A stretch of DNA of 64,000 nucleotides from Dactylorhiza incarnata (GCA_033032865.1 JAWHQI010000304.1:1959001-2023000); one strand, 5' to 3'. Shown: positions 1-11,399, counted from the first letter of the stretch. Translations and numbers: made by a program. The notes: generated from the sequence alone by a model not told the origin.

Positions 1-244
1 AATCGTCAGAGCGCTGCCGCGCTAAGTCGGAGCCCTCGGTGGAGGCGGTCGTGCTGACAATGGAAGAGTCGGTAGCAGGAGCAGCAACCGTCGGTGCAGG
101 AGCAGGCTCAGAGCCGTCAATGTGACCCCACAAATCTTGGCCACGGAGAATGCGGTCGACGGTGGCGGACCAAGCCTTGTAATTCCGCCCATCGAGGGTG
201 ACATCAGCCTTTTGAAGGAAGCCGGAGGAGTTAGAGGAGGCCAT
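1..244 (-). pseudogene. Ty1/copia gag, N-terminal part, runs off the window
   Basis: Reading the minus strand from an ATG at 242-244 gives an open frame to the window edge. It begins with a short Ser-rich stretch and has the copia Gag N-terminal pattern LDGRNYKAWS followed by ILRGQDLWGHIDGS. This is the retrotransposon gag/UBN2-type start that packages element RNA into virus-like particles. The start is supported by a primer-binding site and an LTR immediately upstream (636-784). The visible 81 codons have no stop, but the rest of the element lies outside the window, so whether it is intact cannot be judged. Confidence 0.85.
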
Positions 245-635
245 CGAGGCTGCGGGGCAGCCAGAGAAGGATCAGTAGGGGAACCATGCAGCGTCGCTGC
301 TGATGTCAAGGGCGACGAGGAACCAGGCGAGAGACTATCTCGATCGAACGACGGCAGACCCGAACGATAGATGAGCGATGAGCTCCTTGATCGTGAGTGG
401 CAACCGGAGAAAAAGCCCTCTAACAGCGATCTGGAGGAGACGATTTGGAGTTGCGACTTGCGAGATCGCTCTAACAGCAATCCGGAGGAAGGGAGATGGG
501 ATCGATCGGGATCAGGAGCCGCAAGCGGGAACGATCGATAGGAACGGGATCGGCGAGCGGTATCGATCGATAGGAAACGATCGAAAGCTTCGATCGACAG
601 AACTGGAATAGAGGCAGCTAGAGGGAATTAGGGTT

Positions 636-649
636 GGGCTCTGATACCA
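636..649 (-). other. Primer-binding site of the copia element at the left edge
   Basis: On the minus strand this reads TGGTATCAGAGCCC, the usual complement of the initiator-Met tRNA 3' end. It directly adjoins the LTR end at 650 and lies upstream of the gag start at 244. Confidence 0.85.
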
Positions 650-784
650 TGATAGGAAGAATAGATCATATGTATTATTCACACTTAAGGGTACATATAT
701 ATACACTGAAGAGGGTGATTCCAACACCCAGAGGTGAGTCTAAGATGGTCTACCACCAGAATATACAATATAATACATCTAACA
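650..784 (-). repeat. 5' LTR of the left-edge copia element (about 135 bp)
   Basis: Minus-strand sequence opening TGTTAGATG and closing CTATCA, next to the primer-binding site. The TG...CA ends and position identify it as a short 5' LTR. The outer boundary (784) rests only on the TG end; the partner LTR and target duplication are outside the window. Confidence 0.65.
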
Positions 785-1199
785 GTGATAAGAGAACATA
801 GTTCTATAACAAAGTAGCAATCACACTTAAGGTGTAGCACACTATTTGTGGCAAATCTTCATCTTTCTAAAACGAAGCTTCTAGCAGAGGTTATGATCAT
901 GTTGATAAGTAAAACCTTAGAGACAGCTTATATTTTTTTTGAAACAAAAAGTATACCCGGAAAAGAAGCATATGATCGTTGGTCGAAAGTAGCTAAATAC
1001 ATAGACGACGCGATATATTTACTATTTAGATTTCGAAAAACCTTACTTCATATCTCTAGACCTCTCTATTTATGATAAGAGACGCATACAAATGCCTTCT
1101 CCATTGATCAAATAAATATAGCCACTCCCTCTCAAGTTGTAGCCAATATATTCGACCTACCTAGCTCGCCTCGAATGTACTTGTCGTGACTCTTGTTAT
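785..1199. other. No recognisable gene
   Basis: AT-rich DNA with a 75-codon plus-strand open frame (848-1075) that matches no family I recognise and has no flanking gene signals. It may be the tail of one of the surrounding copia remnants. Confidence 0.4.
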
Positions 1200-2835
1200 G
1201 GCCTTGGTAATAATGCATGACGATTGATGGTTTTCATCACGTACTTAATTGAAATAACACCATCTATAAGTTTTTCTTTTGTAAAGTGACAATTAATTTC
1301 AATGTGTTTAGAACAACTTGATTGCATACGCCAAGCTATATCTCAATTCATTCATTAACCGATTTATCAAGATAAATTTGTATCTAGTATGAGTCATATG
1401 TTGTTTCTTGCTCTTTCACGATATCAAATTATCTCGAGGGACACATAATACATTGTAATAGATCTCTTATTGAATGAAAATCAACTCATGCTGCATCAGA
1501 GTTTCCATTTTATCTTCACATGACCCATATTCTTATACGTAAGACCTACTCATGAGTTACCTTCATTTATCTCAAAATATGAATTATAGCCTCCATGCAA
1601 AATATTTTGAATTTTTCTATAATCTGACATGAATTATGCCGTGTCTTTGTACAACATGCTTTTATCGAATCAAGCATATTTATCGGTATTCAAGATAGTC
1701 GATCCATAATCATTCAGACATTTTCTTGCCTTAACATTATGTTTGTCTCTATTTTTAGAAACATTGTGCGCATATTAAACACAACCAAAAACTCAGGTGT
1801 GAAGAATCAACCTCTTTCCTGTCCATTTCTTCTCGAGTGCTTTGAAATTCAGATGAATTGAAGGTGCTTGGGTTATCAAGTATATTGTTGTGCTTACTCC
1901 CTCTACCTAAAATACTTTTGGCAAACTTGCATGCAACCTCATACTCCTTATTCATTTTTTCAAATTTTGCTTATCCTCTCAGAACTCAAGTTAGGATCAT
2001 CTTGAACCTCTTCATTAGTCACATTGACAGACTCGTCTTCTTGATGCTAGGTGCATTTTTTTCTTCTTTTGCTCTTTGGAATCTTTCACCGGACAACCCT
2101 TTTGACAATTCCAACATATGGTGTTCCAACAATTTTTACTCTTTCCTCTAGACTTCGATCTACCATTATTTTGGTCATGAACCTTGTATTACTTCTACCA
2201 TTGCCATTAATATTAATGGAGGAACTTGAAGATTCACTTGATTCCCTCTATTAGATCTAGATCTCGAAGTTCATCAAGTGTCAAATTTCTTATTCGCAGT
2301 GAACTGCTAATAACACTCAATGCTGCCGACCAACTTTCTGGTATGGACGACAATAGAATTTGGGCCTTTACGTCCTCCACAGAAGTGAGTTCTTACCGAA
2401 CACAATCGAGTAGAAATCACATCAATCTAATTGACATGATCGACAACAAAATACATTCACCCATCTTCAAATTAAATAATCAACACAATGAATGCACCTT
2501 GGTCACAACGGATGGTTTCGCGTACAATTTATTAATACCTTCAGTAGAACTACTATCATCTTCTTCATGTCGAGGATAAATACGACGTTCTTTGCCAACG
2601 TCAAATGGATTCGTCATATGGCTTTGATCTAATATATCCCAATCTTTCTGCTATATCATTGACGGCCGATTCCGGATACGTTTTGTTCGCAACTTAATTC
2701 TAGCATAGATAATCCTTCATGCGTATCTTCCAAAAATCAAATATCCGCATCAGAAGTGTTGATCTTCATTCTTCCTCCTTCTGTCATTGATCCCACCGTC
2801 TCTCTGGAGTCTTGGACAAATGCTTTGATACCGGT
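1200..2835 (-). pseudogene. Degenerate Ty1/copia element, gag to RNase H remnants
   Basis: Minus strand. Near 2260-2340 a frame reads LLSSIPESW and then LTLDELRDL, the conserved middle of copia Gag. Near 2090-2130 a CWNCQKGCPVKD stretch is a decayed zinc knuckle (Cys where the family has His). Near 1290-1310 a KHIEINCHF stretch matches the RNase H C-terminus (family KHIEI-HF). Stops and frameshifts are frequent. Only about 0.8 kb separates the zinc knuckle from the RNase H end, so most of protease, integrase and reverse transcriptase has been deleted. A primer-binding-like sequence (GGTATCAAAGC on the minus strand, 2822-2832) and an LTR-like stretch lie upstream. Confidence 0.7.
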
Positions 2836-3075
2836 TGTTAGTATTCGATTGCTCCTGCGATTGTTAGACAACAAAACAAAAACATAAAAGTTGTAGAAAG
2901 TAAAGAATACAAAAGGTTTACGTGGTTTGGAATCTCTGATGTCCACGATTACTCCAGGATTTCTTATTCTTCTTTTTGTTTTTACAACTTTGATGTTCAC
3001 GTTTACTCCAGGATCTCTGATGTCCACAATTACAAGAGATGACTCTCCATATGTAAACGGAATCTTGGGCTACAA
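2836..3075 (-). repeat. LTR-like sequence of the degenerate copia element
   Basis: Begins TGTTAGTATTCG next to the decayed primer-binding site. It contains the 'acgtggtttgg...gtccacg' stretch typical of one class of plant copia LTRs. A motif of about 20 bp (atctctgatgtccac) occurs twice, near 2931 and 3012. The outer boundary is uncertain because no clear CA end or target duplication was found. No gene is visible from here to 3493. Confidence 0.5.
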
Positions 3076-3493
3076 ATATAATGAAATTATAAAAATATCC
3101 CTAAAACAATTCGGTGCATTCATTAGGCTGCACATCTCCAGCAGTTCTACTTAATTTTTTTTCAAGTTACCTGTCGTATTTATTCCACTCGTGCAATGCA
3201 CTTCAATTTTGAAGTAAAATTTTATTTGTACAGCTATTTTGTTATTTGAAGTCAGAATTTTGAAGGAACGATGGGTTTATTATACTATGCCATTGGATTA
3301 CATGTAGTTTATTACATTATATAAACGCATTTGTCAAAAAAAATGAATCACTTCATGTGGCATTTTTTTCCTAACAAGCAACAAGACTGCCCTAAAGCAT
3401 AGCTGTCATATTTCTTCAACTTCTCAACAATTTTTCTTTTCTCTGTTAAAAATGATACAAAAACTAATCATCATATTCTTGTTTCGCGAATAG

Positions 3494-5287
3494 TTAGCAT
3501 TGGCTTGCCACTTGCAACGAGTTGATCTCTCTGCTCATGGGTTCTACATCACACCAGATATCGGCTTTGACTGGCAAGTTGGCAAGGGGATTCCCTTTTC
3601 CTACCACACTTATGGAGCAGCTTTTGCAGAAGTTGAGATAGACACATTGACTGGAGATTTTTATACCCGGACCGCCGATATTGTCATGGATCTTGGATAC
3701 TCTATCAATCCCGCAATCGACATTGGGCAGGTATCGGAGCCCATCTCTATCTGCTTGAATCATGCTATATCTTCAGCCCCATCATCATATAGTATTTTGG
3801 TAGATTTGGTGCAGTGCTACTCTACCTCGGTTCATCATTAATTTATTTTTGCAATATTGTTTAGATGTCTTTTTTGTCGTTCTCATCAAAGCTTACTTTT
3901 GTTGATACTATCCGGAGTCTTATAATTCAATTGGTTGATAGAATTTAGTGGACATGGCTTCTATACTTGTCGTATTTGTCTCCTAGTTGACCTTCTTGGA
4001 GTATCCCCAGACTCTCTCTCTCTCTCTCTCTCTCTCGCCAAGTCTTGTAATTCTTAGTGCCTATGCACGGATTGAGGTTTGAGAGCTTTATATATTGATC
4101 TTTGTTGCAGTTTTTTTTATTTCTCCAACTCTAGCAGATTTTGGGAACTTATTAAGATATAGGATGTTGAAAATTTTGACTGAAAATAGGTAAAATTACT
4201 CCTATCCTTCCCTTAGTGTTGTGGGTAAGAGAAAACATCTGAATTTCACTGTAATTTCACCATTTTAGCTGGGGTTTTTACGCGAATTTCACTGTAATCT
4301 CACATCAGGAACTTTTGTCGCCTTATGCGATCAGTATAGATCCTAGGCCTTTCCACACACAACCAATTAATTTTACGTTGTCTGTTTAGATTATAACATA
4401 GTATCAAAGCAGGCTAGACTTTCTTATCTTTATTTTTTAGTTTAATACTAGCAGAACTTTTTGTATCAATACTTCACATAAGACAGCAAAGGCGCTCTTC
4501 CATATGTTTTAATTATAGCTGGGTCACGCGGCCATGCATTTTTCGTTCACAGATTGAGGGAGCTTTTGTGCAAGGTTTGGGCTGGGTTGCCTTGGAAGAG
4601 CTGAAATGGGGCGATTCCGATCACAAGTGGATTCGACCCGGCAACTTGTACACATGCGGACCCGGGACATACAAAATTCCATCTCTTAATGATATTCCTC
4701 TTAACTTCCATGTCTCCCTTCTGAAGGTCTGTTCAGTTTGACCCATCATATTATATTCTTCCACACCCTCGAATTTTTTTTGCAACCGGCCCTGTTTCCA
4801 AAATCAGAAAGGAGGTCCGTCCTGATTCCGACGCGTGTCTGATTTTAGTTTAAAAGAGCGGAGTAATTCTCCATGGCGATCATAATTGATGAGTCGGGAT
4901 AAAAAAAACAAAAGGCGGACACGCGTCCGAATCATGACGGCCCAGTTTCCTGATTTTGGAGATAGGCCCGCCCCCAACAATTGTCATATTTTTCATCCAT
5001 CCCGTGCGGGACTGGAGACTAACTGCCTACTGTTTCTTGCGCAGGGGGTTCCGAATCCAAAGGCCATCCACTCATCGAAAGCCGTCGGCGAGCCGCCGTT
5101 CTTTTTAGCCTCGGCCGTGCTCTTCGCCATCAAAGACGCGATCATCGCAGCCAGGGCGGACGAAGGCCACCACGGCTGGTTTCCGCTCGACAATCCCGCT
5201 ACGCCGGAGAGGATCCGGATGGCGTGCATTGATGACATCATCAGAGAGTTTGCAGGTCCTGACTACCATCCCAACCTCAGCATCTGA
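3494..5287 (+). CDS. XDH: Xanthine dehydrogenase, last three exons (molybdopterin domain C-terminus)
   Basis: Three exons join in phase 0: 3494-3730, 4553-4726 and 5045-5287, with GT-AG introns (CAG/gtatcg, cacag/ATT, AAG/gtctgt, gcgcag/GGG). They encode about 217 residues of the C-terminal molybdopterin-binding domain of the enzyme that oxidises hypoxanthine and xanthine to urate in purine breakdown. Visible motifs are RVDLSAHGFYITPD, YGAAFAEVEIDTLTGDF, GLGWVALEELKWGD, TCGPGTYKIPS and KAVGEPPFFLASAVLF. The Glu in GEPP is the known catalytic base. The protein ends with a stop at 5285-5287, and AATAAA-like signals lie at about 5306 and 5384. The roughly 1,150 upstream residues (2Fe-2S, FAD and most of the Mo domain) are absent; upstream DNA is copia debris. 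Either a long TE-filled intron precedes exon 1 here, or this is a 5'-truncated copy. No stop or frameshift is seen in the exons. Confidence 0.9.
4012..4036. repeat. (CT)n microsatellite in an XDH intron
   Basis: About 12 CT units inside the first visible XDH intron (3731-4552). The rest of that intron shows no other gene. Confidence 0.9.
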
Positions 5288-5823
5288 TTCCGCGCGCACA
5301 ACTAAAATAAAGGTGGAAGACAACTGAAGAGCTCTCTTATGATCTTGTCAGACTCAATGGCTGGTTCGAAATGTTGCTGTTATTAAATAAACACAGCTAT
5401 GAGAGTTATAGGAATATTCAAACTTAATAAACTGTATTTATTTGTATTTATTGCATTCAATTTTGATGTATGGCTCCATGGTTGATTGTAAATTTAAATT
5501 TCAAGTAAATGTGGTGTATGAAGTAGAAAAATAACATTAAGTTCAATATGAAGTATTGTTATTTCGCATTTTAAATGCTTGGATACGATTCTGCGTTGTA
5601 GAAACATTATTGTTGGTCTTTCTCTGATAGTTGTATCTTGCTCAAATTTTGTTGAGTACCCATAAATATTTATACAGGTTGGACCTGGCTCGAAGCACAC
5701 GATCGTGATCGTCTTGCCGAGACGATTCTGAAAAGACCAAGAATGCACGATTCCGACCTCATTTGGCCTCCCAAACGGCCCATGGAAGACGGCGCAACCG
5801 AATCGGTTTGGTTAGGCTCATAC

Positions 5824-5880
5824 CCTTCCTCGAGCTAGGACTTGAAGAGCTGGGGCTTTCAAGTCCTAGCTCAAGGAAGG
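5824..5880. repeat. Near-perfect 23-bp hairpin
   Basis: The arm 5824-5846 is the reverse complement of 5858-5880 with one mismatch, with a loop of about 11 bases. It lies in gene-poor DNA downstream of XDH (5288-6200), where I see no other feature. Function unknown. Confidence 0.6.
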
Positions 5881-6249
5881 AGAGCGACGCCACCTCGCCG
5901 CCATCTCCCATCTAGTTGTCTGCATACCGGAGGATGACCCCAGAAAGTGTGCATGAGACCCCTCATTGTCATGGGTGACCTCTTGTCTCCTCTTCTTCTC
6001 CAAACTTCGTTTTTTTCACGTTAATTGTCGAGACTGAAATCTTTCGGAGCCGATTTCTCCACAATCGCCGGCCGCCGCACTTCGGCCGGCCTAATAGGGG
6101 CCACTCAAAACAAAACAGTAAAATCTCTTAAACTATCCTCAAGAAATCTATAAAAGGGGTGTTATCCTGCGTTTGAAAGGCGTGAGTTTTATAAGCTACA
6201 GAGGAACATGCCCAAGAGTGCTCTCATTCGGCTAAAATACGTCATCACA

Positions 6250-6640
6250 TGCACTACGCCCTTCCGCGCGTCGTCTCCTAGAACATGCCATAGCGTGTTG
6301 TCCCTCGGAATGTGCCCTAGCACGCAGTCCCCCAGAGCATGCCCTTGCACACCGTCCCTTAGAACGCCAGTGCTCACTGTCCGCCAGAACACACCGGCGT
6401 GCGCCGTCCACCTGAATGCTTTCCCGCAATCTATTCACCAGAATGCACCCCGCTCGCAACCCACCAGGACATGCCCTCGCACACCATCCACCGTTATGTG
6501 CCCTCACGCGTCGTCCGTCAAAGAACACACCCTAGCACACCATCGAAAAACACACCTCTGGTTGCTACTGAAGAACATGCCTCTGCGAGCAACTTAAGAA
6601 CGCGTCTTTGCGTGCCGCGGGAAGACGTGTCATCTTTCTT
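6250..6640. repeat. Degenerate 27-bp tandem repeat
   Basis: Variants of a unit like 'gaacatgccctngcacaccg' recur at 6281, 6308, 6335, 6362, 6387, 6414, 6441 and 6467 and then more irregularly, about 11 copies. The 27-base period keeps a reading frame open on both strands (for example plus 6208-6597, with RTCPRTPST-like nonapeptides). There is no sign of a gene start or homology, so I treat it as a diverged minisatellite. Confidence 0.65.
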
Positions 6641-6890
6641 TTTACACTTGTGAATGGGTAGTGGTCTATCAGCCCCGAATTCTAGGAACATTACCATCGA
6701 CAACTCAATATTGGATTTTTCGGAGTGATTTTTTCTATTTTTGGATTTTCTACGTAAAAAGTACGATGTATGCTCCCTCTTAATCGTGGTGCTTTGGTTG
6801 ACTATCGGGCTAAGAAGACTTGTCTCTACCACACCACCTCTAGTTTGCCCTAACTCAAATAGCACGCGAAATGCTTAGGATTTTCCGAGT

Positions 6891-6940
6891 TGGGTTGAGT
6901 TGGGTTGAGTGCTATTGGATTGGGTTGAGTGCTATTGGAT
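6891..6940. repeat. Short tandem repeat (10- and 20-bp units)
   Basis: TGGGTTGAGT at 6891-6900 is followed by two exact copies of a 20-bp unit (6901-6920 and 6921-6940) that starts with the same ten bases. AT-rich DNA without a recognised gene follows to about 7930. Confidence 0.8.
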
Positions 6941-7934
6941 TTTATGCTTTCTCTATGAATCCGAGAGTAACATACTAATAAATGTTTGATTTAATAATTA
7001 TTTGTAAAAAAAATAAACACATTCCAAGCCCTTTAGTAAAATTAAAAGCAAGAAATTTTATAGTAGGCAAGTCACATTTTGTGAGCTTCCTATAAATATT
7101 AAAATATTATTTTAAATATTTAATGAAAAAAATATCCTTGTACAGCTGTACATACTAAAGTCTACATAGTTTTTAAGTGCCAAAGAAAAAGTATACAATA
7201 ATTTCAATCATGAAATCGTTTTTTTATTAAGAAATCTGCATTAGTTATAATTTTATTTATAGTTATATTTAAATAAATTATGAAAATACTATAATAATAT
7301 AATTTAAATATATAATATCGAATTATTTTTATAAGCAAAATATTATAATATAAATTAGCACATACGGGTAGTATTTGATGACTGCAGTAGATCGGAGCTG
7401 TTTCTTTCTCATTCTGTCACAATTTTTGATGTATAAGTAGTCAAAATTCATTGCATTAACGAGAGGAATTCAAATTCATTAATCATTTTGCAAAATTCTC
7501 GAAAACTTGTACGATCAATATTGAAAACTTATACATGGCCGCTAGCACTTAAAATAAAAGTACGGTGTAAGCCTTATACAGTTGATGAATTAAATACGAG
7601 TATACCACCAAATTTTGAAGAGCTTGGTTGCAGAGCATGCCAGCAATACAAACGCGGCTTGGACTTTTTGTGTTGATGCAAACACCAATTTTGATCGCAG
7701 AAATTGAAAAAAAAAATTTAATAAAATGGAAATGTTAGGACAAAGAAAAAGCCAATAAGAGAGTTATATATTCGTCAAAGATAATGAATATATCGAGAAG
7801 GGCATGGCCCCACGGGCTACAGTTTTGACTTTTGACCATGAAAAATATATCCGAACCTAACGGATATATTTATAATAATATTATTTTTGTATAATTGCAA
7901 TCTCCAAGGCTAAAAAATTTTGGGCTGGTTCTCC

Positions 7935-8245
7935 TACAATACATGTAAGAATTATGCAAGTAATATTTGCATTTTATGTTCAAGAAAGAGATCTACAAAT
8001 TTCATGTTGAACATTTTTCCAAAGTGTGCATGATTTGACCGGAGTCTGACCCGAAAGGTTGCTGGCTCAAATTTTAAAATTTATTATTATTATATTCATT
8101 CTGAGCCAACAACCTTTCGGGCCAGATTTCGGCCAAACCATGTAAATTTTGAAAAAATGTTTAACATGAAAGTTGTAGATCTCGTTCTTAGATACAAAAT
8201 GCATATATTATTTGTCTAATTCTGACATGAATTGTGGTATATAAG
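7935..8245. mobile_element. Imperfect foldback (MITE-like) element
   Basis: The two halves are reverse complements across a centre near 8085-8090, with arms of roughly 150 bp at moderate identity by eye. The left arm carries 'gagatctacaaatttcatg' and the right arm its complement 'catgaaagttgtagatctc'. The inner arms share 'cccgaaaggttgctggctca'. No open frame or clear target duplication was found. The outer boundaries are approximate. Confidence 0.65.
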
Positions 8246-8293
8246 CTCAAGTTTTTTTAGACTTAAAAAAATTTGAGCTTATATATCTAATTT

Positions 8294-8295
<2 letters not shown>

Positions 8296-8345
<50 letters not shown>
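8296..8345. repeat. (AT)n microsatellite
   Basis: Uninterrupted AT dinucleotide run of about 50 bases. The flanking DNA (8346-8844) has short open frames that I do not recognise. Confidence 0.95.
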
Positions 8346-8348
<3 letters not shown>

Positions 8349-8854
8349 AATTTTATTAATAATGGGAAACACATTGAGAAAGAATCGTGCTCCAAAAAGA
8401 ACCCTACAAACAAGCATTGCTCAATATATGCAATACAAACATAAGTCCTACGAAATTTCTGATTCACTACTTGAAAGGCATCAAGATTTCACTGTTTCAC
8501 CCTTCTACTGTGATTTCTTAGCATATATCTTTCTGGCTTTTTCACCCTTCTTCCATATCTCGATTCATTTTGCAAAACTTGACATTGCGCATCAATCATT
8601 GCAAGAATATTGTCACCATCCATATGCGTGCACTCACTAATTAACCTCACCATGTGATTATTCTAGAATTTTTCATTGATCTTGCATGGCGAGTTACCTC
8701 CCGACTTCCTGTCCATTGATCTACAAAAGATGCACAATTGTCATAATAACCCATATTTTGTTGGCCAATTGCCATGAAATCGCCATCACCTAGGGTTACA
8801 CCGACATCACACGGAAGGTGAATATACACAACAGTTTCCCTAGATACGAGAATA

Positions 8855-9402
8855 GGATTAATTACCGGGACGTCCCTTTGGAGTTTGCATAATTACAGGT
8901 TGCATCTTGTTATTTTTCAAAATTATATTTACCTCCCCCTCTAAGTTTTCCCAGTTTACAAAAATACCCCTTTCGTTAGAAATATGGATGAAAAATGATA
9001 AAATCAAATAAATTATTTTATGATATTCAATTTTACTCTTTCTAATGACTCTACGTTGAAAGATGTGTCTTTTTTCTTTAGAAATATAGATGAAAAGTGA
9101 TCAAATATATCAAATTATTTTATGATATTTTAATTTTAACCTTTGTAATAACTTTACATTGAAAAAGAGTGTGTTACATTTTACCCTTTGTAACAAGTCT
9201 AGAATAATTATAAAAAAAAAAGATAAAATTGAAATATCATATAATAGTTTGTCCGATTTTATTATTTTCCATCCATATTTTTAACAGGAGACATTTTTGT
9301 AAACCGGAAAAACTTAGAGGAGAGGTAAATGTAATTTCAAAAGTTATAGGGGTGCAATCTGTAAATATGCGTACTCCCAGGGGAGGTCCCGGTAATTAAC
9401 CC
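8855..9402. mobile_element. Mutator-like foldback MITE with 10-bp target duplication
   Basis: The ends GGATTAATTACC and GGTAATTAACCC are inverted and extend into arms of roughly 150-200 bp. For example 'ttaattaccgggac', 'ctctaagttttcc' and 'atatggatg' recur as complements on the right. The element is flanked by perfect TACGAGAATA copies at 8845-8854 and 9403-9412. A 9-11 bp duplication with long inverted repeats is the mark of Mutator-like elements. There is no coding capacity, so movement would depend on a transposase elsewhere. Confidence 0.85.
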
Positions 9403-9624
9403 TACGAGAATAATAGTCTCCCACACATAGTTACCAAGATCAAGTAGTAATTAACACGAGCATGGACCCTATCAGCCCTATTTGATGCTAGCTTACTTTG
9501 ATTTGCATTGAAATAACAGTATAATTACTTTGAAGTTATTAAAGGAAATATGCACGAGTTTCGGGTGCATAGTAGTTGGTCGACAATGCAAGTACTCGCG
9601 ATTTTGTCGGTGATAATATATTTA

Positions 9625-9842
9625 GCCTCTGTTTGGCACGCCGTTTTTGCTCCACTGAGTTTGGACAAAAACGTCACCGTCATAGAATGTATGTTTGGCA
9701 TGACAACGTTAACGCTTATGACCGCCATCAAGAAAAGAAAACTAGTTTTGAACATAAAAGCGAACCTAGTTTCTCAGATGAGGTTGAGCGATGATTCATA
9801 ACCACCGCATTCACGACCGCTACCGCCGTGCCAAACTGAGCC
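9625..9842. mobile_element. Tourist-like MITE (PIF/Harbinger type)
   Basis: The terminal inverted sequences GCCTCTGTTTGGCACG and CGTGCCAAACTGAGCC are flanked by TTA at 9622-9624 and 9843-9845. The interior carries 'gtttggacaaaaacg' and 'aagaaaagaaaactagtttt', which recur in the copies near 39417 and 50790. Non-coding and non-autonomous. 9846-10213 is AT-rich with nothing recognised. Confidence 0.8.
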
Positions 9843-10216
9843 TTAGTGGCACCATGATTTTTTTTCTTCTCACATCTCTAGTTTATTTTACTTTTTATTA
9901 TATCAATTATATATTTTTTTATATTTTAAACTATTTTATTATAAATTATATACTCATGTAGTCATGTGATGATTTTTATCTGATTAAAATAGAATTATTG
10001 GATGACAACAATTAATGTAATATAGTGCAGTAAAGACATACATACAAATAATTAAACTATACAGAAGGTAAGATGCTCCAATTTTTTGTCACGATCCTTA
10101 AGAACACACTACATTGAAAGATATTGATCATTCATGTGTTGGGGCCTCGTCTATTTTTCCCGACCATATTTTTTTATTTTATTTAGAGGAAAAAATTATC
10201 TATGTTGTAATATTTA

Positions 10217-10977
10217 GGCTCCATTTGGTACTGTTGTTGTGGTTGTGAACGCGGTGGTTATGAACCGTCATTCGTGAACGTTGTCCTTTTGAAGTTTTCA
10301 AGATCAATGGAACACTGAGACAAGCACACTAAGAATGAACAAAAACATTTTTTTTATTGCTTGGCAAATAGTTACAACAAATACAAGAGGAAAGACTGAA
10401 TACAAGTTGCATACAACTTGGTTTACAACAGCCGAATACAAAGAAAACAACTGGTCGTGAACAGAGTCTGCTTCTCCACCTCTTCACTAGCGCCGGCGGT
10501 ATCGCTAGCGCCCGCGCTAGCTCGCGGTCTCACGAGCTCGTTGCTCGCACACTCCACTGACGAGACCGTTGATTGCAAACCGCCAGACCGCTTCACCACT
10601 ACCGCCTGTGCTACCTCCTAGCGCCCGCGCTAGCTCACGGTCTCCCACTCTCAATAAACCTGCTCTAGGTCGTTTGCCGAACTCACTCCGAGTTCGCTCC
10701 AACTGAGACCGCTCATGAAGTCTCTAGTTCTCTCTGATGTTCTCTGCAAGGAGATTGACCTCATATTTATAGATCTGATAGACCCACCTGGAAGTTGAGC
10801 TAGCGTCGACGCTAGCGCTAGCTTACTTCACAAATCTTAGCAGTCCTCACCTAAGAAATTTCAACCACTTTTATGTTCAAAAATTGGTTTATTTTCTTGT
10901 TGTTAGGTTAAACATACATTCTACATCAATGCATAGAATTATCAATAGAAATGCATAGAAGAGAGCCAAACTGAGCC
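10217..10977. mobile_element. Tourist-like MITE split by a solo LTR
   Basis: The left end GGCTCCATTTGGTAC and right end GCCAAACTGAGCC are flanked by TTA at 10214-10216 and 10978-10980. The interior motif 'gaacgcggtggttatgaacc' is the reverse complement of the motif near the right end of the 39417 copy. The MITE is interrupted by a copia LTR at about 10290-10842. 10981-11396 is AT-rich DNA without a recognised gene. Confidence 0.75.
10290..10842 (-). mobile_element. Solo LTR of a copia family (Copia-3 relative)
   Basis: On the minus strand it runs from TGCTAAGATT to AAAACTTCA, resembling the Copia-3 LTR at 53192 (TGTTAGAATT to AATATTTCA). It contains a TATA-like CTATAAATA (minus, near 10770), a cluster of GCTAGCGC/GCGCTAGC motifs, and 'acaagttgcatacaacttg'. 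No primer-binding site or coding region adjoins it. GTCCT occurs on both sides (10283-10287 and 10843-10847), probably the target duplication with the left boundary off by two bases. Confidence 0.75.
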
Positions 10978-11399
10978 TTACAGTTTTCTTTTCTCATTTT
11001 CATAAATTTTTTTATTTTCATCAAATGCATAGAAGAGAGAGGAGACATCATAGAAATGTTAGATTCGGACTAAAATATTAATTATCAATAGAAATAAATA
11101 TACACATGTTATATATTATATACATTAGAATTTAGAAATCCGCTTCTATATTAAAAAGTTATAAAAATATAATTAATTTGAATCACGCATAATTAATTAT
11201 AATAGTAGCATAATCACCGATTTACCAACCGAGTTGTGGAGTACAAACGTATTACTTGTCTTTTTTGTTTTAAATAATCAAGAATTTGTTAGGATTTAAT
11301 ATTTATATTGAAGTCTATCTCGATCGCCTCTCTTTGGGAGCAGTTATGGCGCTTGCGAGATGACAATGCGAAATACTGACGCTAACTTAGGCTCTGTTT

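Noticed and set aside
848..1075. 75-codon open frame
   Set aside because: No family resemblance and surrounded by copia debris.
8362..8640. 92-codon open frame after the AT microsatellite
   Set aside because: Low-complexity composition and no motif I can name.
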